From NCBI GenBank assembly GCA_025617745.1, contig CM046866.1, positions 16,561,725-16,625,724 on the forward strand: a DNA stretch of 64,000 nucleotides, given 5' to 3'. Positions 8,474 to 20,309 of the stretch are shown piece by piece. The position numbers were made by a program, and so were the translations under genes. Every line of letters begins with the position of its first letter. The first letter of the stretch is position 1. Origin of the DNA: Heliocidaris erythrogramma. Lineage: Eukaryota; Echinodermata; Echinoidea; Camarodonta; Echinometridae. Below the pieces are notes generated by a model. The model had not been told where the DNA came from and did no database searches. It saw only the letters and a list, made by a program, of their open reading frames with translations.

Positions 8474-11020
8474 GGAATGAATTCTGCAGAATCTTGAGAC
8501 TGGACTGTGAAAAGTCTGAACTCGTTCTAAAGTGAACATTAATAATGCTGGCTGACCCTTTCCATGATAAATGCTCCTACTGGTCTGCGACATGATAGCC
8601 ATACAACTTGATATACAATTGGACCATCCAGTCAAATGACATAGATCTATGACAGTGACAATCCAAGAACAAGCCTTTGAGGACTGCCCATCTGAGCTAC
8701 AGAAAGCAATCTGGATTACAGCTGTCCCACATCACTGAAAATTGTGTGAGGTAGCTGCTACAGAATGTTAAGCATGCAAGATCAAGTGTGCATCAGTTGG
8801 TGTTGAATGGACTGTGTATTCAGGTTGGAAGCTGTGTCCTCTGAGAAAGTGCCTGACATTAGTTAAACAATCTCTATTTTTGTATACATTCTGATCGAAT
8901 CAGATGAATCACTAATGGGTAAATGTCTCCATTTCCTATTTTGGTCTAGTTATTTGGTGGAAAAGGGATGTGAAATTTAAATTATTTTTTTTCAACAGAT
9001 AGACCATGGATAGCAAATTTGTAATTGCAATTTTACAGATTGATAAAGATTCTACTATCAGTTTTGACTATTTATTTATAGGTTTATAGCTTCCACAGAT
9101 TAGCAGCTTATCATTCAGTGTGACTAAATGTAACAAACTTTTGACAAATACTTTACTTAGTTCCATCCTTAACGCAAACTTATCCTTATTCAAATTTACT
9201 ATGGATAACAAGTTGTTGATCAAGATCGTGATATTGATCAAATTGTGTGTTTGTTGAACCCTGTAACGTGATCTAAAGATCTGTCAGTTGCTGTACATTG
9301 GACATAGTTTGCATATCAAATTTTATGGAAGCAGCTTTGATAAGAATTTTATAGTCTGACTCTTCCGCCCAAGTTGTGTCAATATGGCAGGTTAGTGTAA
9401 CTGTAGATCATTCAAAGCACTGGAATGCCTCTTGCAAAGACGTGATATTATCTCTATTTGTCAACCCCCTTCCAGTTGAAGTATTTATGTTTGCAACTGA
9501 CAATGGACTTTGGTTCTAGAACTGTTTTAACTGTTTTGCAAAAGTTGGTTTCCACTGCCTCTGTTTGCTCAGTTTTTTTTAACTCTGCACGATTAGGTGT
9601 ATTCCATGTAGCATGGCTCAACACGGTAACTGACATATTTGGATGCCAGAAATCAAGCATTCAAGTGTACAACACTGTTTTATTTGGTTATATGTGACTA
9701 ATTAGGCAATCAAATCTTCAACTTTTCATTACTGGTACTTGTTCCAGTTGCCCTATTGTTCATTTTGAATGTACGGAGAACTTGGTCAACTGCTAGTGTG
9801 TATCCCTATATATACTGTAAATCCAGAAATGTTCATGAATTTCATGTTTGGTCAAGATTCACAAAAAATTAATTTTTATGAAATACTGTAGTTGCTTTAC
9901 AGCACAAAATTTCCTTGCTACGAAAATGGCAGTCATTAACAAGTCAGAAGCGTCTGTCTTGACAATAATGAATTATAGACATCAATTTAGCAAGGTCACT
10001 GGTTGAATAAATTGAACATCTGTTCTTGTATCACATGTGGTCTGGATGTGCTATCACTCTAAAAAGTGCTGGTAGTGTGAATGTTGCAGTGGCCATGACT
10101 CACCTTGGCATAAACAGTTTCAAGAGGGTTATGCAAACATGCCCTACATATATTTGTCTGTTATAAATACAAAAATATACTGCTATGTCAAAGTGTTGGC
10201 TGTTTTTTTATGATCTGCTAACATCAAATTTCATAGCCACTCGTGTTAAATGTATTTATTTTAATGGGTCATTTGAATAGCATTGTTCTGTTTTTATTGT
10301 TTTTGTCTTTATTCTGAATGGGAACAATGGAAGATTTCAATTTCATATCTTCCAATCCATGTTTTACATAAAATGGAAGAATTGTTCTTTACTGACCAAA
10401 ATGAATAATATGTTGTTAAAGTTACCCCTCTAATATGAACAGAATCAGTGGAAATTATGGATTTTGTTGTCTTTTGACATTTTAAGTTGAACAATTTTAT
10501 AGGTAGAATTTTCAACATGTGATGTCTTCAGCATTTATAGTTTGTGGTAGAAATATGGACAATTTTTTCTAAGTGGAATACATGTATTTTTATATTGCCT
10601 ATAATGTCTTGTGTAGAAATTTGGAGACACAGATGTTAATAAATGTATCTTTTATTAACCCATTGCCTACGGGAACTGTGTGGCTCCTGTATTAAGCCTA
10701 TGGGTATGAGACAATTCGGTAGTCAACGGGTTAAAAATCAAAGAACTCTGTTCATTCTATCACTAGATTTCATGGCATGGAAGGGAAAGGTCATGACCTT
10801 GTCAGCATTTAAGACAGTGTGATGGAGAAATATTGTGTACATTCTGTATTTATGTAAAGAAATTACTGATTTTGTGACCATCATGTTTGGTATACGTTCA
10901 TTTGTACTAGATGATAATTCATTCCTCAGTTTGATACAAATTGCTGGAATGGAACTTTGTATGATGATGTAAATATTTAATTGTCCTGAAATGTGAAATA
11001 AAGATTTGTTATAAAAGAAC
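8474..11020 (+). other. SF3B3: Probable SF3B3 3'UTR and candidate poly(A) signals
   Basis: The stretch after the stop is AT-rich and noncoding. AATAAA hexamers occur at 10006-10011, 10638-10643 and 10997-11002; any could end the transcript, and the last would give a 3'UTR of about 2.5 kb. A repeat fragment beginning TACTGTAAATCCAGAAAT at 9813 resembles one end of the inverted-repeat element at 62297-62581. The actual cleavage site cannot be fixed from sequence. Confidence 0.45.
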
Positions 11021-13064
11021 TTGAAAAAAAAAGTGCTTTTAAAAGTTTGACATATATTTGTGTGGGGGGGGGGGTGCATTTAGAGTTTTAATCTACAATA
11101 TGACAGTAAATGAATGTGAGAAATGGGAGACATGCCTAGATATTGACATTTGCAAAGTAGTGGTAGTGAATTAAGAGTTGTGTGAAGTACAGGGAGATGG
11201 GAATATGTGGAGATCTAGTCCTGAATTGACATTATTCACTTTCCCTTTCCGGTTTTAAGGAGATTTAGAGTGATGAAACTGTCAAGAGGTCAGTATTAGT
11301 GATTGTGCATTAGAGTACCTACATAAAGAGAGTAGCGACAACTCTTGATTTGAAAGCCATTTTGTTTCCTCTGCTATGCAACATTTCTATTCAATTCCGA
11401 TGAGCACCTGGGTGTTCTCAATCGAAAGAATTCACAGGCCATTTTGTTTCCCGAAAAGTCGGACGTCTATGTCGCTACGCTCTATATAAAGGTACTCTAT
11501 TGTGCATGAAGGATGTTGATGGCTGTTTTTAGAAATGAGTGAGAATGTGACAGATGAAAGGAGAGAAAGAAATGGCTGTATGTAGCACATGCATGTGTAC
11601 TAAGTTGAAGACAAATGCAGAATATTGGGTGGTGAAAATACTTATTACAAACATTTCAGAATGCTTCAAAGAATTGCATAGCAATTTTTCATATTAAGAT
11701 ACATAGACCATTTGCCACCTCCCCCCCCCCCCCCCCCCCGAAAAAAAGGGAGAGAAAGGATATAATTGAGTATATATTCTTGGGGACATATTTGGAAGGG
11801 AAAGTGGGGTACAATTTATTACTTTAGTTTAGAAACACAGTGAAAACAAGTTACTGTTATAACATGATAATCAAGAATATGATTTTTTTTTTATGTTGAA
11901 CGCAACACTTATGGCCAAAACTTTAATTTAGTTCAATGTATACAAAATCAGAGACATTCAGAGCTTCAGTAAACAAACTAAGTCAATATGTGATATATCT
12001 CTCTAAATGTGTATGCACTCAATTTTTAGAAAGTTTAATGCCTGAACTTGAGACTTATATCCTGGCTGGTAATTGAGAGAAAAATGAATATAAGCATATT
12101 CACTTATTATAGTCTTCCTTAGATATCACAAGTTAGTAAATTTATTAAACATTTAAGACCGTGATATTGACAGATAACTAATAATTAGGCCTTGCCAAAT
12201 GTTACTTTTCTTTCTTTTTTTTTTCTTTTCCTTTTTTTTTTGGAGCGGGCAGTTTGTAACTGGTTGTTTATACTTTTACTGACTGGAAGTATGATATGGA
12301 TGAAAAGCTATCATAATTCTTTTTATAATTATAATTATGTAATAATGTTTATTTCATAACCTGTAAATTTAGATACTACAAAATTACTTGAAATTATATA
12401 GTTAAGAAAAATAGCATAATATTCTTGTCTGTGAATAAAAGGCAATTATCTCACACCGTTAAGAAAAGGGACAAATCGTGATTTTTGAATTTATAAGATT
12501 TTCAGGGTTTGATCAAAAAGAAATGGCACCTAGAAAATCCTTTTTAGATTCAAATGGGATAGAAGCTTTTGCATTAAATCGCATTATTATTTTGGCAGTG
12601 CAAAAATTATTATTGTGATGTTGACATTTATTTATTTGTTTTTTATTTGGGGCAAACACAACATGACAAAATCTGATTGAAAAGGAAAATCATCTTCCAT
12701 CTAAATCACATCATTTTCAGTTCATCAAAAAGGGTTCCACTTAAAGTGGGTTTTTGAAAAAATGTAAGTTTTCGAGACTGAATTTGACCATGACCATGAA
12801 GGTGGAAATCTACATAGATTTTCATGAATGGAAGTACACCCGCTGAAAATATTTGATTACATGTATATAGTTTATATCTTTGTTAAACATATACAGGTAA
12901 ATTTATTGATCATTGTAGGCCTCCTATACTATAGGATGGGGACATGCTGCCTCCTGTTAAATATTTGGGCAAGACAAGAGATAGTGGCGGGTGTCAAATT
13001 AAAGCTATGTAGTTGGATGTAAATAACCACCAAAAAATCTAACATTAAGTCTACTTTCATAAGT
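11021..13064. other. Intergenic DNA, homopolymer-rich
   Basis: Between the probable SF3B3 3' end and the repeat upstream of SNRK. It contains a G run near 11063, a long C run at about 11721-11739 followed by A's, and T-rich tracts at 11880 and 12210-12240. I see no gene, RNA or repeat copy I can name. Confidence 0.5.
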
Positions 13065-13390
13065 GTCATAATAATAATAATATGAACATTTATATAGCGC
13101 CGGTATCCGCCAGGCTCTGACGCTCATGGCGCTTTACAATTTAACAATAATGAACAAATATATACATGTATATCGAATTCTTACACTAAAGTAGAGTTAT
13201 ATGTATACTAAAAACATAAATTATAACTGTATTCATTAAATAGGACTGTTTTGAAAAAGATGGGTTTTTAGAGCAGATTTGAAGTCCTGAAGGGATGCAA
13301 GGCTACGAATACTGAGTGGTAGTTTATTCCATAGGGACGGACCAGAATGAGAAAAAGCTCTATCCCCCCAGGAAGTGCGTAAGAGAAGAA
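13065..13390 (-). repeat. Dispersed repeat with (AAT)n and AGCGC motifs
   Basis: It begins with (AAT)n at about 13069, then TTATATAGCGCC and, 40 nt on, GGCGCTTTACAA. Further along is AGAGCAGATTTGAAGTCCTG and TTTATTCCATAGGGACGGAC. The AAT tract followed by TATAGCGC is the reverse complement of the pattern ending the SINE at 59809-60156, so a minus-strand SINE-like or related retroposon copy is likely. The open frame running from 13316 across its end is not a recognised protein. Confidence 0.45.
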
Positions 13391-13699
13391 GAGAATATGA
13401 ACATTTTTTTGACAGAAGTTTTGTTTAAAATCACAAGAAATCTTGCTTTTGCCCTCTTCGGGGATGGATATATAGTGCCTGAATCGATTTTATCAACGGC
13501 GTTGCGATTGGACAATTTGCGACCTTTTCTCGAGAGTCCACCAATAGTAAACTCAATCTATTATACCGGTACTTTATTATGGCAAGAGCGTACTTATGCC
13601 GGTGTTATGTACAAAACAAACGGAGAGTGGAGACTAGACTTCTCGAATATGTACCGGTATTGTATACTGTGTGAGATCGAGATCAAGAACGGCGATATT

Positions 13700-13864
13700 G
13701 TGTGAGTGTGTTGTGGAACTGCCGGAACGTTGGAAGGAGGTTGCAGTGAACTTGTTTTGGACAATAACTGTTTATTTTGAAGTAGGAAAGTGACCCTAAA
13801 GCATGACTTGAGCACCAGATAGGTAATACCCTATCTCCAAGTTTTTCCATCTTCTTCCCGCACC
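13700..13864 (+). promoter_or_regulatory. SNRK: Probable SNRK 5'UTR
   Basis: Noncoding sequence immediately before the SNRK ATG, with stop codons in the SNRK frame. No acceptor with a clear pyrimidine tract lies next to the ATG, so at least part is probably exonic 5'UTR continuous with the first coding exon. Vertebrate SNRK has upstream noncoding exons; whether this gene does cannot be read here. No TATA box is evident. Confidence 0.35.
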
Positions 13865-14459
13865 ATGAGTGGGGCATATTTCAAGCATAATCATGACGCG
13901 AAAATCGTCGGTCTCTACGACTTGGAGGAGACACTGGGACGGGGCCACTTCGCGATCGTCAAGCTGGCTCGCCATATCTTTACGGGTGAAAAGGTAGCAG
14001 TCAAAGTGATAGATAAATTGAAACTCGATGCCGTATCGAAGGCGCATCTATTTCAAGAAGTGCAATGTATGAAGTTGGTGCAACATCCTAACGTTGTGCG
14101 ACTATACGAGGTGATAGACACACAGACAAAATTATATCTTATTCTAGAATTAGGAGATGGCGGGGACATGTACGATTACATCATGCAACATGAAAATGGT
14201 CTTGACGAGGAACTTGCCAGGACTTACTTTCGACAGATTGTAGAGGCCATCTCATACTGCCACAAACGGCGTGTCGTTCATCGAGATCTGAAGCCAGAAA
14301 ATGTTATCTTTTTCAAGAAGCAAGGAGTTGTAAAGTTGACAGATTTTGGATTCAGTAATCGTTTCATGCCCGGAGAGAAGTTAGAAACGTCTTGTGGAAG
14401 TCTAGCATACTCGGCTCCAGAGATCCTTCTTGGAGATTCATACGATGCTCCAGCTGTTG
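13865..14459 (+). CDS. SNRK: SNRK kinase, first coding exon (residues 1-198)
   Basis: SNRK (SNF-related kinase) is an AMPK-related Ser/Thr kinase activated by LKB1. The ATG lies in a fair Kozak context (CGCACCATGAG), and the protein starts as SNRK does, shortly before the [15 protein letters not shown] kinase start. Visible residues are the glycine loop GRGHF (25-29), catalytic Lys in VAVK (K47), helix C Glu in FQEV (E65), HRDLKPEN (139-146), DFG (160-162), the activation-loop Thr in LETSCGS (T175, the LKB1 site) and SAPE (183-186). The exon ends after DAPAV plus one base of an Asp codon, before donor GTAAGA. The whole domain up to APE is one uninterrupted exon. [14 protein letters not shown] and YDAPAV distinguish SNRK from AMPK, SIK and MARK. 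The C-terminal lobe and UBA region come from downstream exons. Confidence 0.96.
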
Positions 14460-15856
14460 GTAAGACGATTGTTTAATAATATGAAATGTTGATAGTGAAA
14501 AAAAGAAAAGAAATAAAGAGGAGATGAAAACTGTTTGATGAGTTTTTTGGTTGTTGATATCAATTATCATCCAGTTGCTAGGAGCATTTGATGTCTTGAG
14601 ATCTAAGTTACATGTAAGTTACAGTATGCTTGTCAACACTTGATTATTGTATGTCTCTTAATTAGAACCAAGAATTGTGACTTAGATAACCTGGGATGTT
14701 TCTTAGACTAACTTAAAGTTAGGAAGTATTTCTCAAAATTTTGCTGATGATATAGGGGTTTTTAATAAGCCTAGTTTTTACCTCTTCAGCTTAGAGGTTT
14801 TGACATAATGATGGTTCTGTGAGTGGGGCAGGGACCAGTTTCTCAAAACTATATGCTTACATGTTAGTTCGTGGACACCCTCTTCGAACATGTGTTAATT
14901 CTACAACATGCATTTCAGGGGGGATGTCCATGATCTTAGAGATGTAGCAGTTTGAAAAACTGGCCATAGGGCATAGACTAACTCTAGTTACAGATCAGTG
15001 AGGGTTTGAATAAAAATTGGAAGCAAATATTGAAGAATTCTGTTTTTTTGAAAATTTTATTTTGTACATGTAAGCCTCCAAAACAAGGAGTTTTAGTAAG
15101 TACTGCAATCAGTTAGTTCGCACACTAATTGTAGTTCACAGCACCGCGCAAAGGTAAAACAATGCTTTACCAAGAGAACACCTGAAGAAGAAGAACAACA
15201 GTCTTCTTTGACGTTTAGTTGACTTTTTCGTTGATAGTAGTAAGTTATGTACATGTACATGTAAGATAAATATACAAATTATTGGGCAACTCCTTGTACC
15301 TGCTTGAAAGGTGTTTTGTTTTGAAGAAGAAAGTGAAGAGATTTGACCAACAGAAAGGGGAAAAGCTTGAGTAGGAATCTATATTCCTTACACATGTAAT
15401 TGGCTTTCCTTCATATTTGTATTGTGTAAGTTCCAATGCAATCAGCAATTTCCTTTATACCTTACTCACGAAACATTTCATTGTATGATGCAAATACCAA
15501 GATGTCACTCCTATTCTGAAGCAGTCTAAGTGTTATATCGTGTCATAAAAGTCCACTGAGGAACGAACTGCAAAAAAGAATAAGGGGGGGGGGGGGTGGG
15601 GAGGGAACAATTGTTATGTATGTATTGTGTTACCATTAGACAGGGTGGTCCATAAAAAGAACATCCTTTGATCACTCTATTGTTCCTTCTCAGACAGGGA
15701 ACAAATCTTAATTACATAACAGTCTGCATCTAACTATCCCAAGCTTAAAGCTTGCCAACAATGCAATGTACATGTACAGTGTACCTACCTGGGAATGGGT
15801 GAAAAGCTGGTATAAAGTTTGAGCCTGTGATTGTTGAGGAGGTTAGCCTTAGACTC

Positions 15857-16402
15857 TTAAAGGGATAGTCCACCATGATTACAAGTTGGTTTTAAAAGAA
15901 GCAGAAAAATTAAAGAAACAGATCAGTGAAATGTTGAGCAAAATCTGATAAGGAATAAGAAAGTTATGAATTTTTCAAGTGGTAATCAATCAGACACAAA
16001 TTGGCAACTCCGTGACGTATCTTGCGAGCTCCTCTCCTACTTGCCCTGTACCCCAAAAATCATTAATTTACATTATCTCTAAAGGAAATATAGTCGTATA
16101 TGGACCTTAGATATAATCATTGCTCATTGCTGTTACACAAAACCTGTATGAAACAAATCTGTTCCTTCATCACAAACCCAGAAAATGAAAATTTATGAAA
16201 TTTTCTGTACTGAGCAAATGGGAGAGGAGCTCGCAAGATACGTCACGGAGTTGCCAATTTGTGTCTGATTGATTACAACTTCAAAAATTCATAACTTTCT
16301 TATTTCTTGTCAGATTTTGCTCAAACCTTCACTGATCTATTTCTTTAATTTTTCTGCTTCTTTTAAAAGCCAACTTGTAATCAGGGTGGACTATCCCTTT
16401 AA
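15857..16402. mobile_element. Foldback/MITE-like element, family F1 copy 1
   Basis: A 546-bp inverted-repeat element. It starts TTAAAGGGATAGTCCACC and ends with the exact reverse complement. The arms continue inward for over 150 bp (ACAAGTTGG-TTTTAAAAGAAG at the left, CTTCTTTTAAAAGCCAACTTGT at the right, both followed by the CACTGATCTATTTC/GAAACAGATCAGTG pair). No transposase frame is present, so it is non-autonomous. Ends of TTAA or TA would suit a DNA transposon; the superfamily is not assigned. Related copies are at 36493-38233 and 60831-61223. Confidence 0.8.
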
Positions 16403-18627
16403 AAGAGTGTTCTAATGTACTCCTTATACAGGAAATAACCTATTGCCCAAGTGGGAAATCTTTTGTCAAAATGAGAGAAATGTCATAAAAAGAGTTAATA
16501 TTTGTAGCCTTGGTCAGAAATTGAAAAGGTTGTTTTTATACAGGAAATCAATTAATTCTTTTAATAGGCTTTTGCCTTTTGAATTTTATTGCTTGATAAA
16601 TAACCAATTAATACCCAAATAAGTTGGTTGGTTGCATTAACATGTACATTTTACTCTTCCAAATGTTTTAAAAACTGCTTATGAAACAAATTTACTTCAA
16701 AATAAATATGAATTACTCATCATAGCTATTTAAAGCTACCATTGTTGGAAGGATTGATCTTTGATATTGATTGTCCCCTCTGTCTTTTACAAAGCCTTCT
16801 ACAGACTATTGTGGTTGTGTAAGTTTGAAGACACTGCAAGTTTGTACAATGATTGCTAATGGGGTTTGATTAATTTGATAGATACATGTACATGGATGGA
16901 GTGTCAGAGAGAGAGAGAGAGAGCTTGGAAGGGGAACAGACTGAATTGAATTGTTTTTGGCGGATTACCAGAGTTTGCTCGATTATGCCCATCAGTGGAG
17001 CATGTTGCTAAATAAAGATGACAACATAAATCTTACCTTCCTTAGTTCCTGTTTGTCCCAGGGTATAGTACATGGGTATGACAAGTGCTGAAAGAACCAT
17101 GGCATGGAATGACCTTTCATCTAGTATTATACTGTATGTTACTGATGATTTGATTGATTGGGTATGTGTGTAGACAAGGTGGAGGTGTGTTGCAGACTTG
17201 CAGTTGTGCTTGAGCATGTCCGTAGCCTGATATTTCAAAGGAAGGTATTGACCAAAAAGTTTAGTAACCAAGCACTTGTAAGCAGTCACTTAAAGACACA
17301 TATTCCAGCTCATGTGTACCAGCTCAGAAGCATACATTGAGTTAAAGCTGACTTTAAAATTCAAAGCTTTTTCTCAACATTCCATTTGTTTATAGACAGA
17401 CTGACAGTTTTAGTTTTTATTGATTCTCCTGTTGGGCTTGGTAATGTGACATCTAAGAACTGTTTATTAATGCAAAGTGGTTTTGTAACCTGAACTGAAA
17501 CAGTATTTTCCTGGAACTACTGTACAGATCTCATGATGGAGATGACAGTTTAGTATGCATGCACCAAACGACATGAATACTCTAGCAAGTACACTGCATG
17601 TATGTGTATGTAGTAGCACATAGCAATAGAAAATAAATGAAAAAAAAAAATTTTGATGATGGATTGTGACAGTGGAGGGTGTGAATGTACTATGGTTTGC
17701 GTCACCACTGTCAGCCTGGTTGACAGAAATAGCATGGCTTGATTTATGAGGTTCAATCCGTTCTCACGTGTTCACACATGTGATTAACATTCTTGTATGT
17801 AATAAGACGAGCTTGGTACACTGTATGTTTTCATATTTCAGTCTACTACATGTACATGACATGTTTAGTTGCATTCATACTTGATTATATGAGGTTTCAG
17901 TAAGTAATATCCGCAGTCAAAACTGTACATGTATAGTTTTTATGTTTTCATTTGACCACTATTTGAATTGTGTGATTTTGCAAGCGTACACAATGTATGC
18001 ACATGAAACTGAAAACTTCCCAATGCTTGAATCAAAGGTCAACCAATCATGTTACTGTATGAGAATCATACTGCACTAATTTCAATGTTGATTCAAAAAT
18101 CACATGCCAACCCAACCTAGCTATACCCCATTAATTAAACCTCCAATTGTGCAAATTAGCGGTATAATAGGAGCATTAGAGGAGTTTATGAATGGAACTG
18201 CATCAAAATAATACACATTATTACCTATATGGGACACTTTTACAGGGCAATTAATATTCATATTTTGCGCGGTCCGCGAATGAGCTAGTTCTGAGCGGTC
18301 ATCATTCCCTCATATTTGCCCTCTTCCGGGTTTCACCATTCACTTTGTGTACAAAAAGTGCGGTCAACATTAATTGAGCCCGAGTAACATCCACCTTTTC
18401 TTGTCAGCGCGCTTTTATTAAAGTACATACGCGCAGTATTGTGTACGCGTTAAATTGTAGGCTTAAACAATGGATACGCGCGGTAATAATTTACGTCACA
18501 ATTGCTTGGCCCAGATTACATACCTGCATGAATGATCTGAAGTCAGAGAGACTGACAGGCAAACAGACGTCCGTCATTGCTACAAGATAGGCATATGCAT
18601 GACATACTTGATATAGGTAATAATAAT

Positions 18628-18759
18628 AATATTGACTTTCGGGGAATATCGAAAATGTTGCCCTTAAAAGAACCATATTGCCCTCGTCTTCGACTCGGGA
18701 CAATATGATTCTGTTGCGGGCAACATTTTTCGATGTCCCCCTCAAGGCCAGTCAATATT
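18628..18759. repeat. Hairpin element, 132 bp
   Basis: AATATTGAC at the left and GTCAATATT at the right close a hairpin whose arms include ATCGAAAATGTTGCCC and GGGCAACATTTTTCGAT. The loop contains a second, inner inverted repeat (CCATATTG and CAATATGAT around CTCGTCTTCGACTCGGG). An AAT tract precedes it. Likely a small MITE. Confidence 0.65.
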
Positions 18760-19410
18760 ATATAATTATTTTAGTGCTTCTGTTGTACATTATACAATAG
18801 CTGCATCATCCTCAAATGTGGATTAATGAACAGGATAATTAGGATCCCGTATTATTCTACCCTGTTTGATCCTTGGATTACTTTCTGAAAGGTCACTTGA
18901 TTACAGTATAGGAAGATAAGGATCAGGTTTACAGGTCTACTATATGTAATCCAAATCTCTCTTGTAAACACCTCCCTGGTGTATCACTATCCCAAATAGG
19001 GTTCCCCCCCCCCAACCTTCTTCAGATGACCAAGATTCATTGCATGTATACACAGTAGCTATATGGATATGGAAACTGTTTAGCTTCCAATAAGTAATTA
19101 ATTTTTTCTAATTAGTCTGATTGTTGTGTCATGAAACATTGTATAACGAAACGTGAAATATTTGAGCATCGTTTCGAACAAATACTTGATAAAGAATCAG
19201 GGTCTCCTAATTGTGTGAATGTCGCATTGTACGAAAACCTTATAACTGGGTGGAGTTTATCATGACCGCGCTCCAGTATATGAACAGCCAGCTGTGATCT
19301 TGGATCCTTGAGTGATACATGTACCATGACTTACTGTAAGATAACATATATATGGTGTTAGTTCACCTCAAAATCAGTTTCATATTTTTCTTTATACGTT
19401 TTAATTTCTT

Positions 19411-19539
19411 TTCATCAAGTGATTTGTCAGTGATTTTTCCTGACAAATTTGCTCTCAGCCAATCGGATGCAAGAATTTCAGTAGCTTATAACAGTTGTCA
19501 GTAAAAACCACTGACAAAACACTTCATGAAACGCTCCCC
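19411..19539. mobile_element. 140-bp foldback, family F2 copy 2
   Basis: The left end is truncated to TTCATCAAGTGATTTGTCAG; the right end is intact (ACACTTCATGAAACGCTCCCC minus one change). The centre CTCAGCCAATCGGATGCAAG is the reverse of the centre in copy 1, so the element is in the opposite orientation, only 0.6 kb away. Confidence 0.75.
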
Positions 19540-20170
19540 TGGAGTTTGAACTAGCTATCACTCTCCCAGACAGGTTGAGATGCTCGATTTTACAAAGAGT
19601 TGTGAATGCTGAATGTAGCAAACAATTAGAGTTCGAAACTGTGAACTTCTAACCTTTTCGGCCAGCAAAGTCCAAATTAGGGAGGAAAAATTAAGGAGGG
19701 GGTTTATGGGGGTATTTCTGGAATTTGGGATGTCCAGTGATTTAAAATTTAATTAGCAACTTCCATCTGATTAGGCCCATCCCGGTTCCTACCAATTTCA
19801 GGTCCTATTCCTAACGTGCCGTACTGTAGGGAGGTCTGTCATATAGATCTAGTATTACCATGAGTGGCATTGTAATCAGATATGGGGTCAAGGTAAAAAG
19901 AGGTCACTTTGAAGTTTAAAGAAACCGTACAATAAAAGTCAGTTAATGGTCTCATTTCAACTTTGGACAGGCCAAAGTTTCATCGTTTATTGCATATTAG
20001 TGTAGGCTTACATGGCTTACATGTATGTAGATCCCCATTATACCAAGGAGTTATCAAGTATGTATTCACACCATTGTAACATATTTTTACAAAAGCCCCT
20101 ATAGTAGAGTAATTTTATTTTTGTGGTGCATACATGTACATCTACAAACCATGATAAAACATGTAGACCT

Positions 20171-20309
20171 GGGGAGCGTTTCATCAAGCGTTTTGTCTGT
20201 GATTTTTACCGACAACTGTTATAAATCTACTGAAATCCTTGCATCTCATTGGCTGAGAGCAAATTTGTCAGTAAAAATCACTGACAAGACACTTGATGAA
20301 ACGCTCCCC
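20171..20309. mobile_element. 140-bp foldback, family F2 copy 1
   Basis: Ends are GGGGAGCGTTTCATCAAG and its counterpart CTTGATGAAACGCTCCCC. The arms continue as TTTTGTCTGTGATTTTTACC and AAAAATCACTGACAAGAC. The centre carries TTGCATCTCATTGGCTGAGA. This is a short non-autonomous inverted-repeat element with no coding capacity. Two further copies lie at 19411 and 51090. Confidence 0.78.

Noticed and set aside
9435-9510. Degenerate family A snoRNA copy in the SF3B3 3'UTR
   Set aside because: GTGATATTATCTC…TTTGTCAACCCCC recalls the family, but box C and D' are broken and no stem forms. Similarity may be chance.
13316-13705. 129-codon open frame upstream of SNRK
   Set aside because: It begins inside a dispersed repeat, has no recognised family motif and no conserved splice context. 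It may overlap the SNRK 5' region by chance.
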